64,000 nucleotides of DNA from Burkholderia ubonensis (lineage in GTDB: Bacteria > Pseudomonadota > Gammaproteobacteria > Burkholderiales > Burkholderiaceae), in NCBI RefSeq assembly GCF_902833085.1, contig NZ_CADFEB010000003.1, positions 372,001 through 436,000 of the forward strand, in the 5' to 3' direction. The first letter of the stretch is position 1. Each line of letters begins with the position of its first letter. The position numbers and the translations under genes were made by a program. The notes beneath the pieces are model-generated. The model made no database searches and was not told where the DNA came from. It saw only the letters and a list, made by a program, of their open reading frames with translations. Shown piece by piece: positions 25,049-33,992 of the stretch.

Positions 25049-27556
25049 TTGAGTTACGAAGCAATCGAGAAAATTACGACATTCGCCAGCACGAGGCCAC
25101 ACCAGTTCTATTACCTCGACGTGCCCCAGGCGAAAAGCGCCGAACTAGCCGACGTGTTTGACTTTCATGGCGTGCGAGCGATCGGCGAACCGACGAAATA
25201 CGTTATCCGCTTCACCCACCCGAGCAGTGATCTGAGTAGGGCCGAATATCTCAACAAACCGGCGGCGTTCGTCGTTCAGCCGCCAAATGATCCGATTCGC
25301 GCGCTGAAACTCGAGCCGCAGCGGCGTGTGCAAGGCACGATCACCGGCTTCGCGCGTTTGTCTCATAGTCGAGATGAAACGACCTATGAGGTCACACTGG
25401 AATCTCGCCTCGCGCTCCTGCGCAATGCGCAGAAATGTCGGTTTTTCCTCGACATGAGCTTTCCGCAGATCATCGAACAGATCTTGCGTGAGCATGAATT
25501 TGGGAAGGTCTTCGCAACGTTCGAGTTCAATCTGTACCGCGAATACGGGAAACGACCATTCGTAATGCAGTGGCAAGAAGACGACCTGACCTTCATCACG
25601 CGCCTGTGTCGCCGTTCGGGTATCTGGTTTGTCTGCGAAGAAGGGAAGCATTGGGAAAATGTCCGATTCGGTGACGACTTCACACACTATCGTCGCGACG
25701 TCGCTTTGACCGTTCCATATCAGGAGTATGGCGGGCTTCTTAGCGATGGTGTCGAGTCGGTCAATACATTGTCGATGCACGCTAAGACGATTCCGGCGCA
25801 GTATCGAGTTCGGGACTACAACCCCCGCACCGCGCCCGAGCCGATCGATGCGGCGAACGAAATTCACGACGACGCGACTACCTACGGGGAGGCGTACACG
25901 TGGGGAACGTCGCACCAGACGCCTGAAGACGCGAAGCGCGAAGCGCTGCTGAGACGTGAGGCCGCGTTAGCCGAACAGATTCAGTATCACGGTACTGCGA
26001 ACCTGCTCGATTTGACGCCGGGTAGTGTGCTCAAACTGGCCAATCACTCGCCCGACGAGGCCAAGCATGGATTGCTTGCGGTGCGGGTGGTTTGTAGCGC
26101 ATCGCGCAAGAAAGCCTATAACGTTGAGTTCGACGCGATTCCGTCTGATCGGCTTTATCGTCTCCCGCTACTCGAGCATACCTGGCCCAAGGTTCAAGGC
26201 ACGATCACCGGCCGCATCGCATCGACGCCGAAGTATGGCGCGCCGTACCTGGATGCGCAGGGGCAGTATGTTGTTCAATTGCATTTGGATCGGGACGAGC
26301 GCACGCCGGGCTTAAATAGTTGCCCGATGCGGCTTGCCAAGCCGTTCGGTGGCGCCGATCGTGCTGGCTTCCATTTTGGCTTGGTCGAAGGCACGGAAGT
26401 CACGATCGCATTCCACAACGCAAATCCTGATTTCCCGTACATCAGTCAGGTGATGCACAACTCCGACGAGCCAGATCCGGTTGTGGCTGGCTATCCTTGG
26501 GGCACCCGCAACACGATTCACACCCGCTCGAACAACACGATCCAACTGGACGATCGTGAGGGGAAAGAACACATCAAGGTCGCGACCGAGCACGGCAAAG
26601 GTCAACTCACGATTGGTTACGGGGTCGATCGGGAAAATAAGCTGCGTGGAAAAGGCTTCGAACTTCGCACCGACGATCAGGGGAACGTGAGGGCGGGCGG
26701 GGGCTTGCATCTGACCGCCTATGCGCAAGAAAAGGCCGTCGGTCAGCAGAGCGACATGAAGGCCGCCGTGAGTCAATTTCAACTCACCCAGGCGCAGGCC
26801 GAAGGGGTCGCAAACGCCGCGGCGGTCGCCAAGGCGGAAATCGCGGACCTGAGAGCTGAGAATCAATGGCTGAAAGACGAGATGGCGGACCTCAAGAAGG
26901 CCGTGATCGCCTTGGCTGCGCCGAATGGTATCGGCATGGCAACACCCGATCGTGTGCTTGTATCGGCGGGCAAGGACGTTAGCGTCGCTACGTCATCGCG
27001 ATTCAACGTGAACGCGCTCAAGAATGTCGCGATAGCGGCCGGTGATGTTCTGTCGATGTTCGCGCAGAAGCTCGGTGTAAAAATTTTTGCCGCCCGCGGC
27101 AAGGTACAAATTCAGGCGCAGTCCGACGCAATGGAACTTGTCTCGCAGAAAAACATGCATATCGCGAGCGCGGACGGTACAGCGACGATTAACGCTGCCA
27201 ACGGAGTGATTTTGAGTGGCGGAGGGTCGGCCTACATCAAGGTGACCGGCGACAACGTAGAAGTCGGTGGTGCAGGCAACTTCATTATCAAGATGGCGAA
27301 GATGCAAAAGACCGGTCCCGGCTCGCTGACCCTTCCGTTGCCGAAATTCAGCCAAGTCCATATCGCAAACGATGAACGCTTCATTCTCAGTGACGGTATT
27401 ACTGGCCGCCCCGTTGCCAACCGGCCGTACAAGATCCAGCTCGCCAATGGACAAATTGTCGAGGGCGTTACCAACGAGCAAGGTGAAACCTCACTGAGCC
27501 AACAAGACGTAGCGCAGGGCCTCAAGCTGATGCTGCAGAACCACAAGGAAGCGTGA
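25049..27556 (+). CDS. vgrG: VgrG (TssI), T6SS spike protein
   Basis: VgrG trimers form the puncturing spike on the Hcp tube. The frame is open from a GTG at 25004, but the TTG at 25049 has a well-placed CAGGAG site, so I choose 835 residues. The N-terminal gp27-like domain (about 1-370) includes the FPQIIEQILREHEF and DLTFITRLCRRSGIWF blocks. The gp5 OB-fold and repeat region follow (WPKVQGTITGRI, DEPDPVVAGYPWGTRNTIHTR). After them come a coiled-coil (about 600-660) and a DUF2345 beta-helix extension with a C-terminal transthyretin-like tail. The extension probably binds the Tle3 effector encoded 2 bases downstream. Confidence 0.93.
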   Translation: MSYEAIEKITTFASTRPHQFYYLDVPQAKSAELADVFDFHGVRAIGEPTKYVIRFTHPSSDLSRAEYLNKPAAFVVQPPNDPIRALKLEPQRRVQGTITGFARLSHSRDETTYEVTLESRLALLRNAQKCRFFLDMSFPQIIEQILREHEFGKVFATFEFNLYREYGKRPFVMQWQEDDLTFITRLCRRSGIWFVCEEGKHWENVRFGDDFTHYRRDVALTVPYQEYGGLLSDGVESVNTLSMHAKTIPAQYRVRDYNPRTAPEPIDAANEIHDDATTYGEAYTWGTSHQTPEDAKREALLRREAALAEQIQYHGTANLLDLTPGSVLKLANHSPDEAKHGLLAVRVVCSASRKKAYNVEFDAIPSDRLYRLPLLEHTWPKVQGTITGRIASTPKYGAPYLDAQGQYVVQLHLDRDERTPGLNSCPMRLAKPFGGADRAGFHFGLVEGTEVTIAFHNANPDFPYISQVMHNSDEPDPVVAGYPWGTRNTIHTRSNNTIQLDDREGKEHIKVATEHGKGQLTIGYGVDRENKLRGKGFELRTDDQGNVRAGGGLHLTAYAQEKAVGQQSDMKAAVSQFQLTQAQAEGVANAAAVAKAEIADLRAENQWLKDEMADLKKAVIALAAPNGIGMATPDRVLVSAGKDVSVATSSRFNVNALKNVAIAAGDVLSMFAQKLGVKIFAARGKVQIQAQSDAMELVSQKNMHIASADGTATINAANGVILSGGGSAYIKVTGDNVEVGGAGNFIIKMAKMQKTGPGSLTLPLPKFSQVHIANDERFILSDGITGRPVANRPYKIQLANGQIVEGVTNEQGETSLSQQDVAQGLKLMLQNHKEA

Positions 27557-27558
27557 TC

Positions 27559-29523
27559 ATGACCGAGAAGACCAAGCCGGCCGATGCGGGTGGCAAATCA
27601 CACGATTCGGAGAAGCCCTACCAGAATCCGACAGCAACCCGCGTCGTGCCGATGCAGCGCGACCATCTCGGCCAAGCGTACTGGGAGTCCTACCATACGC
27701 CCTCCAGCTTCCAGGTACGTGCTGAATGCCGCATCCCGCCGCACATGCCTGGAACCGTCATCTTCGTGCACGGAGTCAACTCGGAAGGTGAGTGGTACGA
27801 CTCGGCGGAAAAAGCGCTGTGTGAAGGACTGAACGACCGTTTGCATCGGCCTGATGGAACAAAGCTGAGGGAGAACAGATACATCAATGCTGACAAGAAG
27901 ACCGGAAAGAAAATACCTCGTCACTTAGATCCAAGTTGGGAAGGGAATTCGCCGGTGATCCGTTTCTATTGGGGCTACCGCGCATCGGATGGCACGGAAC
28001 GAAACTGGCGGATTCCGCTGCGCAACCCCGATGGGTTCGACCTCTGGTCTCCCCAATGCACAAACGAGAAGGGCCCATGGTATTGGGGAGGCGGCCCCTT
28101 TCAGAACGGTACCAATAATCTCCGCCAGCTATGGAGCCACCAAGGTATGAAGCGCCACATCCTGGGCTTCGACATGGAGCTATTGAATACCGAACTCGAT
28201 CGCCAACTTCAAGACGCACCGCCGCGTCATTACTATGCTCATGCAGCTAAACGTCTGGCCGACCTGATCGATCGCATTCGCACTGAGTGTCCACGCGACA
28301 CCGTGACAGTGATGTCCCACAGCCAAGGGACGATGATCGCTCTGGCCGCGACGGCTTTGTGCAAGACGCGAGCACCCGATGCGCTTTTTGTGATGAACTC
28401 ACCCTATGCGCTTGATGACAAGGTGACTGACGCGCTCACCGCCGGGATCGATCGACCGACCCCGGAAGCACGCGTTAATACCTTCCGTAACATTGCGAAT
28501 CGGATCAAGCGAGACAAGCGCGCCATGACGGAGGCTCAGATGAAACAGCTTCAGTGCGGTGCGTCCGAGGACTTGAATTTCTGGCGGCCCGACAACCGGC
28601 GCAAATCTGGTGTACATGAGCGCGATAACCACGGGCGACTGTACGTATACTTCACGCCGCACGACCGAGTGATGGGCTCCACGCCCTTGCAAAGCATCGG
28701 CTGGCAAGGGATTGACGACAAGCTACTGGCCGAACTTGGAGACACGGTCAAGCAGCGCATGCTCGCGCGCTATACGCCTGTCGGCGACAAGCCGGGGGTG
28801 CGGAAGTTCGGCACGTTGCCGTTGATTCAGAAGCCTGTGCCGGGTGTGGCTCAGACTGAGTTTTGGAATGGTAATCGGAATGTGGCTACGCCTGCGATGA
28901 AACTATGGGCTGTGCCGGATCCGAACAAGACGATCACGGTCAATGCCGAGGAGGTGCCACATCCGCTTCAGGCCTATGAAATGAAGGACTTCGAGGATTC
29001 GCGCGTGGATGCTCCTGCAATGGGGCAGTGGGATCGGGATCCGAAGAACCCCACACAGGGTCAGTATCACGACGAGAGCTACCGGTACTTTCGTTCAATT
29101 TACGAACCAGCGGCGATCGTCAAGTCGAATCCGATGAGTCCGATTGGCGTGGCAGTCGCACAGCAGACACAGGATGAAGTCCTAAAGCAACATGATAATT
29201 ACCACGCTGAACCAACAAACCACAGCTCGTTGCCCAAGAATCAAGCATTCATGCGTCGCGTTGCGGCCTACGATCTTCCGATCGGCTTTTGTGATGCCTA
29301 CGAGAAGCGGGATCTGTGGCTCAGTTTGATGAAACAGGCCGACTGGACCCGAGGCCGGGACCCATATTTCGAGAATGGTTCGCTTGAGACGGTTGCCAAA
29401 CCGTCGCTGATCGATTGGGATACTGCTGGCGAGGCACTGAATCGAATCGCTCTCGAGGACTTGAAGAGTCAGACTAAGGGGCTGCCCCAGAGGAAATCGG
29501 AGGATATCGTGTATGGCGACTAA
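27559..29523 (+). CDS. tle3: Tle3-family T6SS phospholipase effector
   Basis: The 654-residue alpha/beta-hydrolase belongs to the Tle3 family of antibacterial lipases delivered on VgrG. An HGV oxyanion-hole motif is at residues 71-73 and the nucleophile elbow is SHSQG (Ser255), a variant of GxSxG. Several later Asp and His residues could complete the triad (for example in TPHDRV). It has no signal peptide and no membrane helix, as expected for cargo injected by the machine. The ATG at 27559 follows an AAGGAAG site, immediately after vgrG. The three downstream lipoproteins are its likely immunity proteins, which implies toxicity in the target periplasm. Confidence 0.87.
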   Translation: MTEKTKPADAGGKSHDSEKPYQNPTATRVVPMQRDHLGQAYWESYHTPSSFQVRAECRIPPHMPGTVIFVHGVNSEGEWYDSAEKALCEGLNDRLHRPDGTKLRENRYINADKKTGKKIPRHLDPSWEGNSPVIRFYWGYRASDGTERNWRIPLRNPDGFDLWSPQCTNEKGPWYWGGGPFQNGTNNLRQLWSHQGMKRHILGFDMELLNTELDRQLQDAPPRHYYAHAAKRLADLIDRIRTECPRDTVTVMSHSQGTMIALAATALCKTRAPDALFVMNSPYALDDKVTDALTAGIDRPTPEARVNTFRNIANRIKRDKRAMTEAQMKQLQCGASEDLNFWRPDNRRKSGVHERDNHGRLYVYFTPHDRVMGSTPLQSIGWQGIDDKLLAELGDTVKQRMLARYTPVGDKPGVRKFGTLPLIQKPVPGVAQTEFWNGNRNVATPAMKLWAVPDPNKTITVNAEEVPHPLQAYEMKDFEDSRVDAPAMGQWDRDPKNPTQGQYHDESYRYFRSIYEPAAIVKSNPMSPIGVAVAQQTQDEVLKQHDNYHAEPTNHSSLPKNQAFMRRVAAYDLPIGFCDAYEKRDLWLSLMKQADWTRGRDPYFENGSLETVAKPSLIDWDTAGEALNRIALEDLKSQTKGLPQRKSEDIVYGD

Positions 29524-30247
29524 TCGTATGTGGCTCGTAATCGCGATCGCGGCTCTGCTAGCGGCGTCGGAAGGTTGTTCTCCGAAAAAAGCTAACGAGC
29601 CTTTCGTCTTCATGCTCAGCGATTTCATGAGCGCGAAGAAGCTGCCGTATGATTCGCCGCCGCAGGTCATCTACCGGATAGATGACCATCGTTTTGTGAC
29701 GCTCGAACACTATCGAGATTGCAACCACGGCGAGACGTTCTACAACGATACGCGCGCGGGTATCCGTCAGCAGCTTGGACGCGGTGATCTCGAGAACTAT
29801 CAAGGTAAGCTAATCAATGCTGACCCCACCGGCCGGAACTTGGCATTCCCGGCTGCTGCGCCGCCGCACCTTGCAACCAACGATCGCGGCTGGGCAGTTG
29901 CACTGATGTATTCGACGGATGGTGGAAAAACATTCGGATCAGTGGATTATATGGAGCACAGTTTTGATCCGTATGAAGACTCAAAGGACTACGCGGTTTT
30001 TGTGACAAAGGATCGACTTTATGTTGCGAACAAGTCAGCTGACAACGATGCTTACGTCGTTCAATATCCGATGGTGGCAAATATTGACTTAAGCAAACCA
30101 TATCCAAATGGAATCTCGGGGGCTAGCTTTGCCATGTCGAAGCGGCCGGGCATATTTTCGAAGCTTCGCACGCCCTCGGGCCAAGACAGACTTACCTGCG
30201 ATCAGTCGATCAAACCGACGAATCCGGACGCGGCGTTGGTCCCGTAA
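29513..30247 (+). CDS. Tli3-like immunity protein, copy 1
   Basis: The 244-residue protein has a short signal peptide ending near Cys22 (SEGCSPKK). The lipobox is imperfect because position -3 is Ser and not Leu. The start overlaps the tle3 stop by 11 bases and has a GGAGGA site inside tle3, so effector and immunity are translationally coupled. The mature domain shares the NEPFVFMLSDFMSAKKLPYD and LATNDRGWAV blocks with the next two genes. Tli3 proteins sit in the periplasm and bind the lipase, protecting the producer and its kin. Confidence 0.8.
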   Translation: MATNRMWLVIAIAALLAASEGCSPKKANEPFVFMLSDFMSAKKLPYDSPPQVIYRIDDHRFVTLEHYRDCNHGETFYNDTRAGIRQQLGRGDLENYQGKLINADPTGRNLAFPAAAPPHLATNDRGWAVALMYSTDGGKTFGSVDYMEHSFDPYEDSKDYAVFVTKDRLYVANKSADNDAYVVQYPMVANIDLSKPYPNGISGASFAMSKRPGIFSKLRTPSGQDRLTCDQSIKPTNPDAALVP

Positions 30248-31440
30248 TGCATTCGAGTTTTCCGAGCGATAGGAAGAACAACATTTGCATAATGTGAGAA
30301 ATCGGATGTGGCTCGCAATCGCGGTCGCGAGTACGCTAGTAGCGTTGGAAGGCTGTTCTCCGAAAAAAGCTAACGAGCCTTTCGTCTTCATGCTCAGCGA
30401 TTTCATGAGCGCGAAGAAGCTGCCGTATGATTCGCCGCCGCAGGTCATCTACCGGATAGATGACCACCGGTTTGTGACGCTCGAACACTATCGTGATTGC
30501 AATCACGGCGAGACGTTCTACAACGATACGCGTGCAGGTATCCGTCAGCAACTCGGGCGCGGCGACCTGGAGAACTATCAGGGCAACCTGATCAATGCTG
30601 ATCCCACTGGCCAAAAATTGGCGTTCCCGGCCGCAGCGCCGCCGCACCTTGCGACCAACGATCGGGGCTGGGCTGTTGAACTGATGTACTCGACGGATGG
30701 AGGAAAGACCTTTAGCTCGATGAATTATATGGAGCACAGTTTCGATCCTTTCGAAGACTCAAAAGGCTACTCTGTACTTGTGACCAAAGATCGCCTCTAT
30801 GTGGCTAAGAGGTGGGGGGACGACGATGCATACGTTGTCCAGTATCCAATGCTCCCCGGTATCGACCTGAGCAAGCCGTACCCGGCTGGGGTAAAGGGCG
30901 GGAGCTTCTCTTTGTCGAATCGCCCACGTGCTTTCATGAACCTACACACGCCCTCGGGACAAGAGCAACTTAGTTGCGATTCATCGCTCAAACCGACGAA
31001 TCCGGATGCGCCGTTGGCCCCGTAAGGCAGTCGATTTTTTCCAGCGATTGGATCAAAATCATTTGCATAGGGTGAAAGATCGTATGTTGCGCGCGAGTGT
31101 GGTCGCGGTTGCTCTAGTTGTGACGCAAGGTTGTGCTCCGAAGAAGGCTAACGAGCCCTTCGTCTTCATGCTCAGCGATTTCATGAGCGCGAAGAAGCTG
31201 CCGTATGATTCGCCGCCGCAGGTCATCTACCGGATAGATGACCATCGTTTTGTGACGCTCGAACACTATCGAGATTGCAACCACGGCGAGACGTTCTACA
31301 ACGATACGCGCGCGGGTATCCGTCAGCAGCTTGGACGCGGTGATCTCGAGAACTATCAAGGTAAGCTAATCAATGCTGACCCCACCGGCCGGAACTTGGC
31401 ATTCCCGGCTGCTGCGCCGCCGCACCTTGCGACCAACGAT
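29591..31440 (+). repeat. Three tandem copies of an immunity-gene core, period 778 bases
   Basis: The same core sequence starts at 29591, 30369 and 31147, spaced exactly 778 bases each time. The first roughly 90 bases of the core are essentially identical in all three. Beyond that copies 1 and 3 stay identical for about 270 bases while copy 2 shows scattered silent changes. This pattern indicates gene conversion or a recent unequal duplication between copies 1 and 3. Confidence 0.85.
30285..31025 (+). CDS. Tli3-like immunity protein, copy 2
   Basis: I start at the TTG at 30285 behind an AGGAAG site (246 residues); the ATG at 30306 (239 residues) is possible. The lipobox LEGC is the best of the three copies. 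The protein matches copy 1 through the first 130 residues and diverges afterwards, where the C-terminal part probably makes the specific contacts. At DNA level this copy carries several synonymous differences from copies 1 and 3 in the shared core, so it is the odd one out. Confidence 0.78.
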   Translation: MHNVRNRMWLAIAVASTLVALEGCSPKKANEPFVFMLSDFMSAKKLPYDSPPQVIYRIDDHRFVTLEHYRDCNHGETFYNDTRAGIRQQLGRGDLENYQGNLINADPTGQKLAFPAAAPPHLATNDRGWAVELMYSTDGGKTFSSMNYMEHSFDPFEDSKGYSVLVTKDRLYVAKRWGDDDAYVVQYPMLPGIDLSKPYPAGVKGGSFSLSNRPRAFMNLHTPSGQEQLSCDSSLKPTNPDAPLAP

Positions 31441-31821
31441 CGCGGCTGGGCGGTAGGATTGCTGTATTCGACCGACGGCGGGAAGACATTCAAATCAATG
31501 GACTACATGGAGCACAGCTTCGACCCATTCGAAGATTCAAAGGACTATGTTGTCGCGGCAACCCGAGATAAGTTATTCGTAGCCAGAAAATATCAATACA
31601 GGACGGATCGCCCCGTTTATGATCTTATGGTCGATCAGTATCCGCTCGATCCGGGAGTCGATCTTCGCGAACCGTTACCGCAAGGTTTTCATTCAGATGG
31701 CGCGTGGGCGTCAAAGAAGAAATTGATGCCGAATGGACTTCGCACACCCTCCGGCCAGAACCAATTCGCCTGCGATCCGTCGCTCAAACCGACGAACCCT
31801 GACGCACCGTTGGTCCAATAA
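31084..31821 (+). CDS. Tli3-like immunity protein, copy 3
   Basis: The frame is open from 31006, overlapping copy 2, but the ATG at 31084 (245 residues) places the hydrophobic signal peptide at the N-terminus. A TTG at 31063 is an alternative. The processing site TQGC (Cys17) is a poor lipobox. Its core is identical to copy 1 over more than 250 bases, whereas the C-terminal third (with a QYRTDRPVYDLMVDQYPLDP insertion-like segment) is unique. It could neutralise a different Tle3 variant. Confidence 0.75.
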   Translation: MLRASVVAVALVVTQGCAPKKANEPFVFMLSDFMSAKKLPYDSPPQVIYRIDDHRFVTLEHYRDCNHGETFYNDTRAGIRQQLGRGDLENYQGKLINADPTGRNLAFPAAAPPHLATNDRGWAVGLLYSTDGGKTFKSMDYMEHSFDPFEDSKDYVVAATRDKLFVARKYQYRTDRPVYDLMVDQYPLDPGVDLREPLPQGFHSDGAWASKKKLMPNGLRTPSGQNQFACDPSLKPTNPDAPLVQ

Positions 31822-31855
31822 GGCGCTCAATTTTTCTAAACGTAAGGAGCATGTC

Positions 31856-32113
31856 ATGAGGAATCCTGTTTGTTTGGGTGACGCAACCAGTCACGGTGGA
31901 AGGGTTAAAACGGCGTCGTCCACATTTGATCTCGAGGGCCGCCCCGTGGCGTTGTTGCATGACATTGTGTCGTGCCCTGAGCACGGCGATAACCCGATCG
32001 TCGAAGCTGGCGACGAGATGATTGACGGTGACCGACCGTGCGTGGTCGATCGATGTCGCACGCAGTGCGGTAGCTATGTCATTGCGGGATCGTCTGGGAT
32101 GTCAATCGAATGA
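31856..32113 (+). CDS. PAAR-domain T6SS tip protein
   Basis: The 85-residue protein starts at the ATG at 31856 behind an AAGGAG site. It is a single compact PAAR domain without an extension (MRNPVCLGDATSHGG start, PEHGDNPIVEAG and DGDRPCVVDRCRTQCG blocks). It sharpens the VgrG spike, with Cys and His residues able to coordinate the tip metal. It belongs to the vgrG-tle3 module and overlaps the next gene by four bases. Confidence 0.88.
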   Translation: MRNPVCLGDATSHGGRVKTASSTFDLEGRPVALLHDIVSCPEHGDNPIVEAGDEMIDGDRPCVVDRCRTQCGSYVIAGSSGMSIE

Positions 32114-33501
32114 GCGAGCGTTGGTATATGCGGCAGCCATCACCACGCACATGCGGCAAGCCGCCGGCGCTGTGGGTTGGCTTCGCGATTTTTGTTGTGA
32201 TTCAGGTGATAGGGGCGGTTATCACGGTACTGACTTGGGGACCGCGCCCTGTGGCGTCGACCGACTTCTTTGTCCGTCTGTTCATCTTGCCACTGTCAGT
32301 CACGGTCGTCTTGTGCGGAATCGTATATAGCCGTCACGAACAAGAGGCTACTGATACGCGCTGGTGGAACTACCTTTGCCGGGACGTCCGCAGTCGGTGG
32401 AGGCGCTGGGCGCAGCAAAGAGTCGCGATTGTGTCCTGTACAACGATCACGGCGGAGGTCAATCTCGGCGAACGCATGGCGGGTCTCGAAGGGGCGCCGC
32501 CCGCAAACTCTGGCAAGCGGTTGCCGCTGGCGAACGAAGATCAGGAATCGAGCGAAGCACGTCTGGAGCAGGTCCTGACGAGTCTGCTTACCCCTCTGTC
32601 TACAACGATTGCCACGCTCGCGCGAGCGCGTACGTTGCATGTCTGCCTGCAATCGTCCACGAGGGACGATCTGGCCGATTTGAGGCAAGTTTGGCAGCGC
32701 ATGCGCCTGGCGAGCCTTGTCACCTTTTCGTGGGAGTCGCTGGATGCGCAGCTGTCGATCGTTGAGCCTTGGCTAGACAATGAGAAACCGAAGTCGGACT
32801 TCCAGCTCATTCTCGCGTGTCAATTGCATGCCGCTGATCGGACACCCGCGTGGTCCGAAGTCGCCGTTGCACTCTTGACTACCTCTTCCGCCGGGTTGGC
32901 TGCATTTCGGGGGAAGCTCAAACCGATGGCGTACCTGTTCCGACCAGTCTCGGCGGACGCTGACGAGTTCGTCGACGCGCTGATGGCCGTGTCGCGCGCA
33001 GAACAGGTTCCGGCTGATCGAATCAAACGTCTATGGATGTGCGGATTGCCTGGGCAATTGCGGAACGCCACGGTATCGGCCGTCAAGGACTGCGGGTTTG
33101 ACTTGCCAACGCACAACCTCGATGAAGCTGTTGGCGACCCCGGCCCCGCGAGCCCGCTACTCTTGCACGCGCTGGCCGCGCAAATGGTCCAACACGGGCA
33201 GGGTGTGCAATTGGTCGCCACGCCGGCTCAAAGCGGCGTTCATCTGAGTCTGATCGGCAGCCAAATCGCCCCGATTGAACCCGTCACACCGGAGTATTAC
33301 CGCCTACTCAGCCTGTCGACGACCGTGGGATTCGTAGGCGTCGCCGGCATAGTGCTCTTCGGAGCCGACACGTTGGGCGTTATGAGACCGTGGCTAGGCT
33401 GGTCGGTGCTGGCGGCGCTAATCGCAATGATCCCGCTACAGGCTGGAGCTGCGCTACTTTGTCGGCGCGCAGTGACCGAGGACTTCTATGCCAATCTGTA
33501 A
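32110..33501 (+). CDS. Membrane protein at the end of the vgrG module (possible effector adaptor)
   Basis: The 463-residue protein overlaps the PAAR stop (ATGA). Two transmembrane helices near residues 21-43 and 52-73 and two near 396-416 and 425-447 frame a soluble domain of about 320 residues. The soluble domain has no recognised family motif. In enteroaggregative E. coli the Tle3-Tli3 pair works with Tla3, a membrane-anchored adaptor that loads Tle3 onto VgrG. The position here suggests a similar job, but I cannot show sequence homology to Tla3 (DUF2875). It ends the T6SS locus. Confidence 0.6.
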   Translation: MSERWYMRQPSPRTCGKPPALWVGFAIFVVIQVIGAVITVLTWGPRPVASTDFFVRLFILPLSVTVVLCGIVYSRHEQEATDTRWWNYLCRDVRSRWRRWAQQRVAIVSCTTITAEVNLGERMAGLEGAPPANSGKRLPLANEDQESSEARLEQVLTSLLTPLSTTIATLARARTLHVCLQSSTRDDLADLRQVWQRMRLASLVTFSWESLDAQLSIVEPWLDNEKPKSDFQLILACQLHAADRTPAWSEVAVALLTTSSAGLAAFRGKLKPMAYLFRPVSADADEFVDALMAVSRAEQVPADRIKRLWMCGLPGQLRNATVSAVKDCGFDLPTHNLDEAVGDPGPASPLLLHALAAQMVQHGQGVQLVATPAQSGVHLSLIGSQIAPIEPVTPEYYRLLSLSTTVGFVGVAGIVLFGADTLGVMRPWLGWSVLAALIAMIPLQAGAALLCRRAVTEDFYANL

Positions 33502-33676
33502 TAGAAGAGGCACACGACGCGATTGAGCCAACGAACGGCGGGGTAAGTGGATGTATGAGTGTGGATTGAGCACGCGCTGTGCCAAGGCACATCGACACCA
33601 CGGGAGCGAAGGTGAGGAATCGAGAATACACGGTCGGGATCGGCGATGCGAAACGGGTGGTGAGGCAACGGTCGCT

Positions 33677-33934
33677 CAGCCGCATCGCGCCGACGTCACC
33701 AAGATGCTGGTCTATCGCGATGCAAGAGGCCAGGCCGTCGGCGCGCGCCTGATGGCCGCGGCGGATGACGCGGCAAGGGCGGCGGGCAAGGCCGTCCTCG
33801 TGCTCGACACGGTGACCGGCAGCGATGCGGCGAGACTGTATGAGCAGGCAGGGTGGCGGCGGGTCGGGGACGTGCCGAATTATGCGCTGATGCCGGATGG
33901 CGGGTACTGCGCGACGACCTTCTTTCACAATTAA
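33677..33934 (+). pseudogene. Truncated GNAT acetyltransferase (3' half only)
   Basis: The frame from 33677 to the TAA at 33932 matches the C-terminal half of the intact GNAT gene at 35005-35535 almost residue for residue (KMLVYRDARGQAVGARLMAA against KMLVHRDARRQGVGARLMAA). The N-terminal 88 residues are missing, replaced by unrelated DNA after the T6SS locus. The acetyl-CoA loop has changed too: RRQGVGARL became RGQAVGARL. It is a decayed duplicate. Confidence 0.85.
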
Positions 33935-33992
33935 CTGGCTTAGCCGGCTGGCAAGTTTCCGTTCGACGATTCGGGCGGCAGTCGGAGATCGC

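Noticed and set aside
29591..31440. A CRISPR-like or satellite repeat
   Set aside because: The repeats are long protein-coding copies at a 778-base period, not short repeats with spacers.
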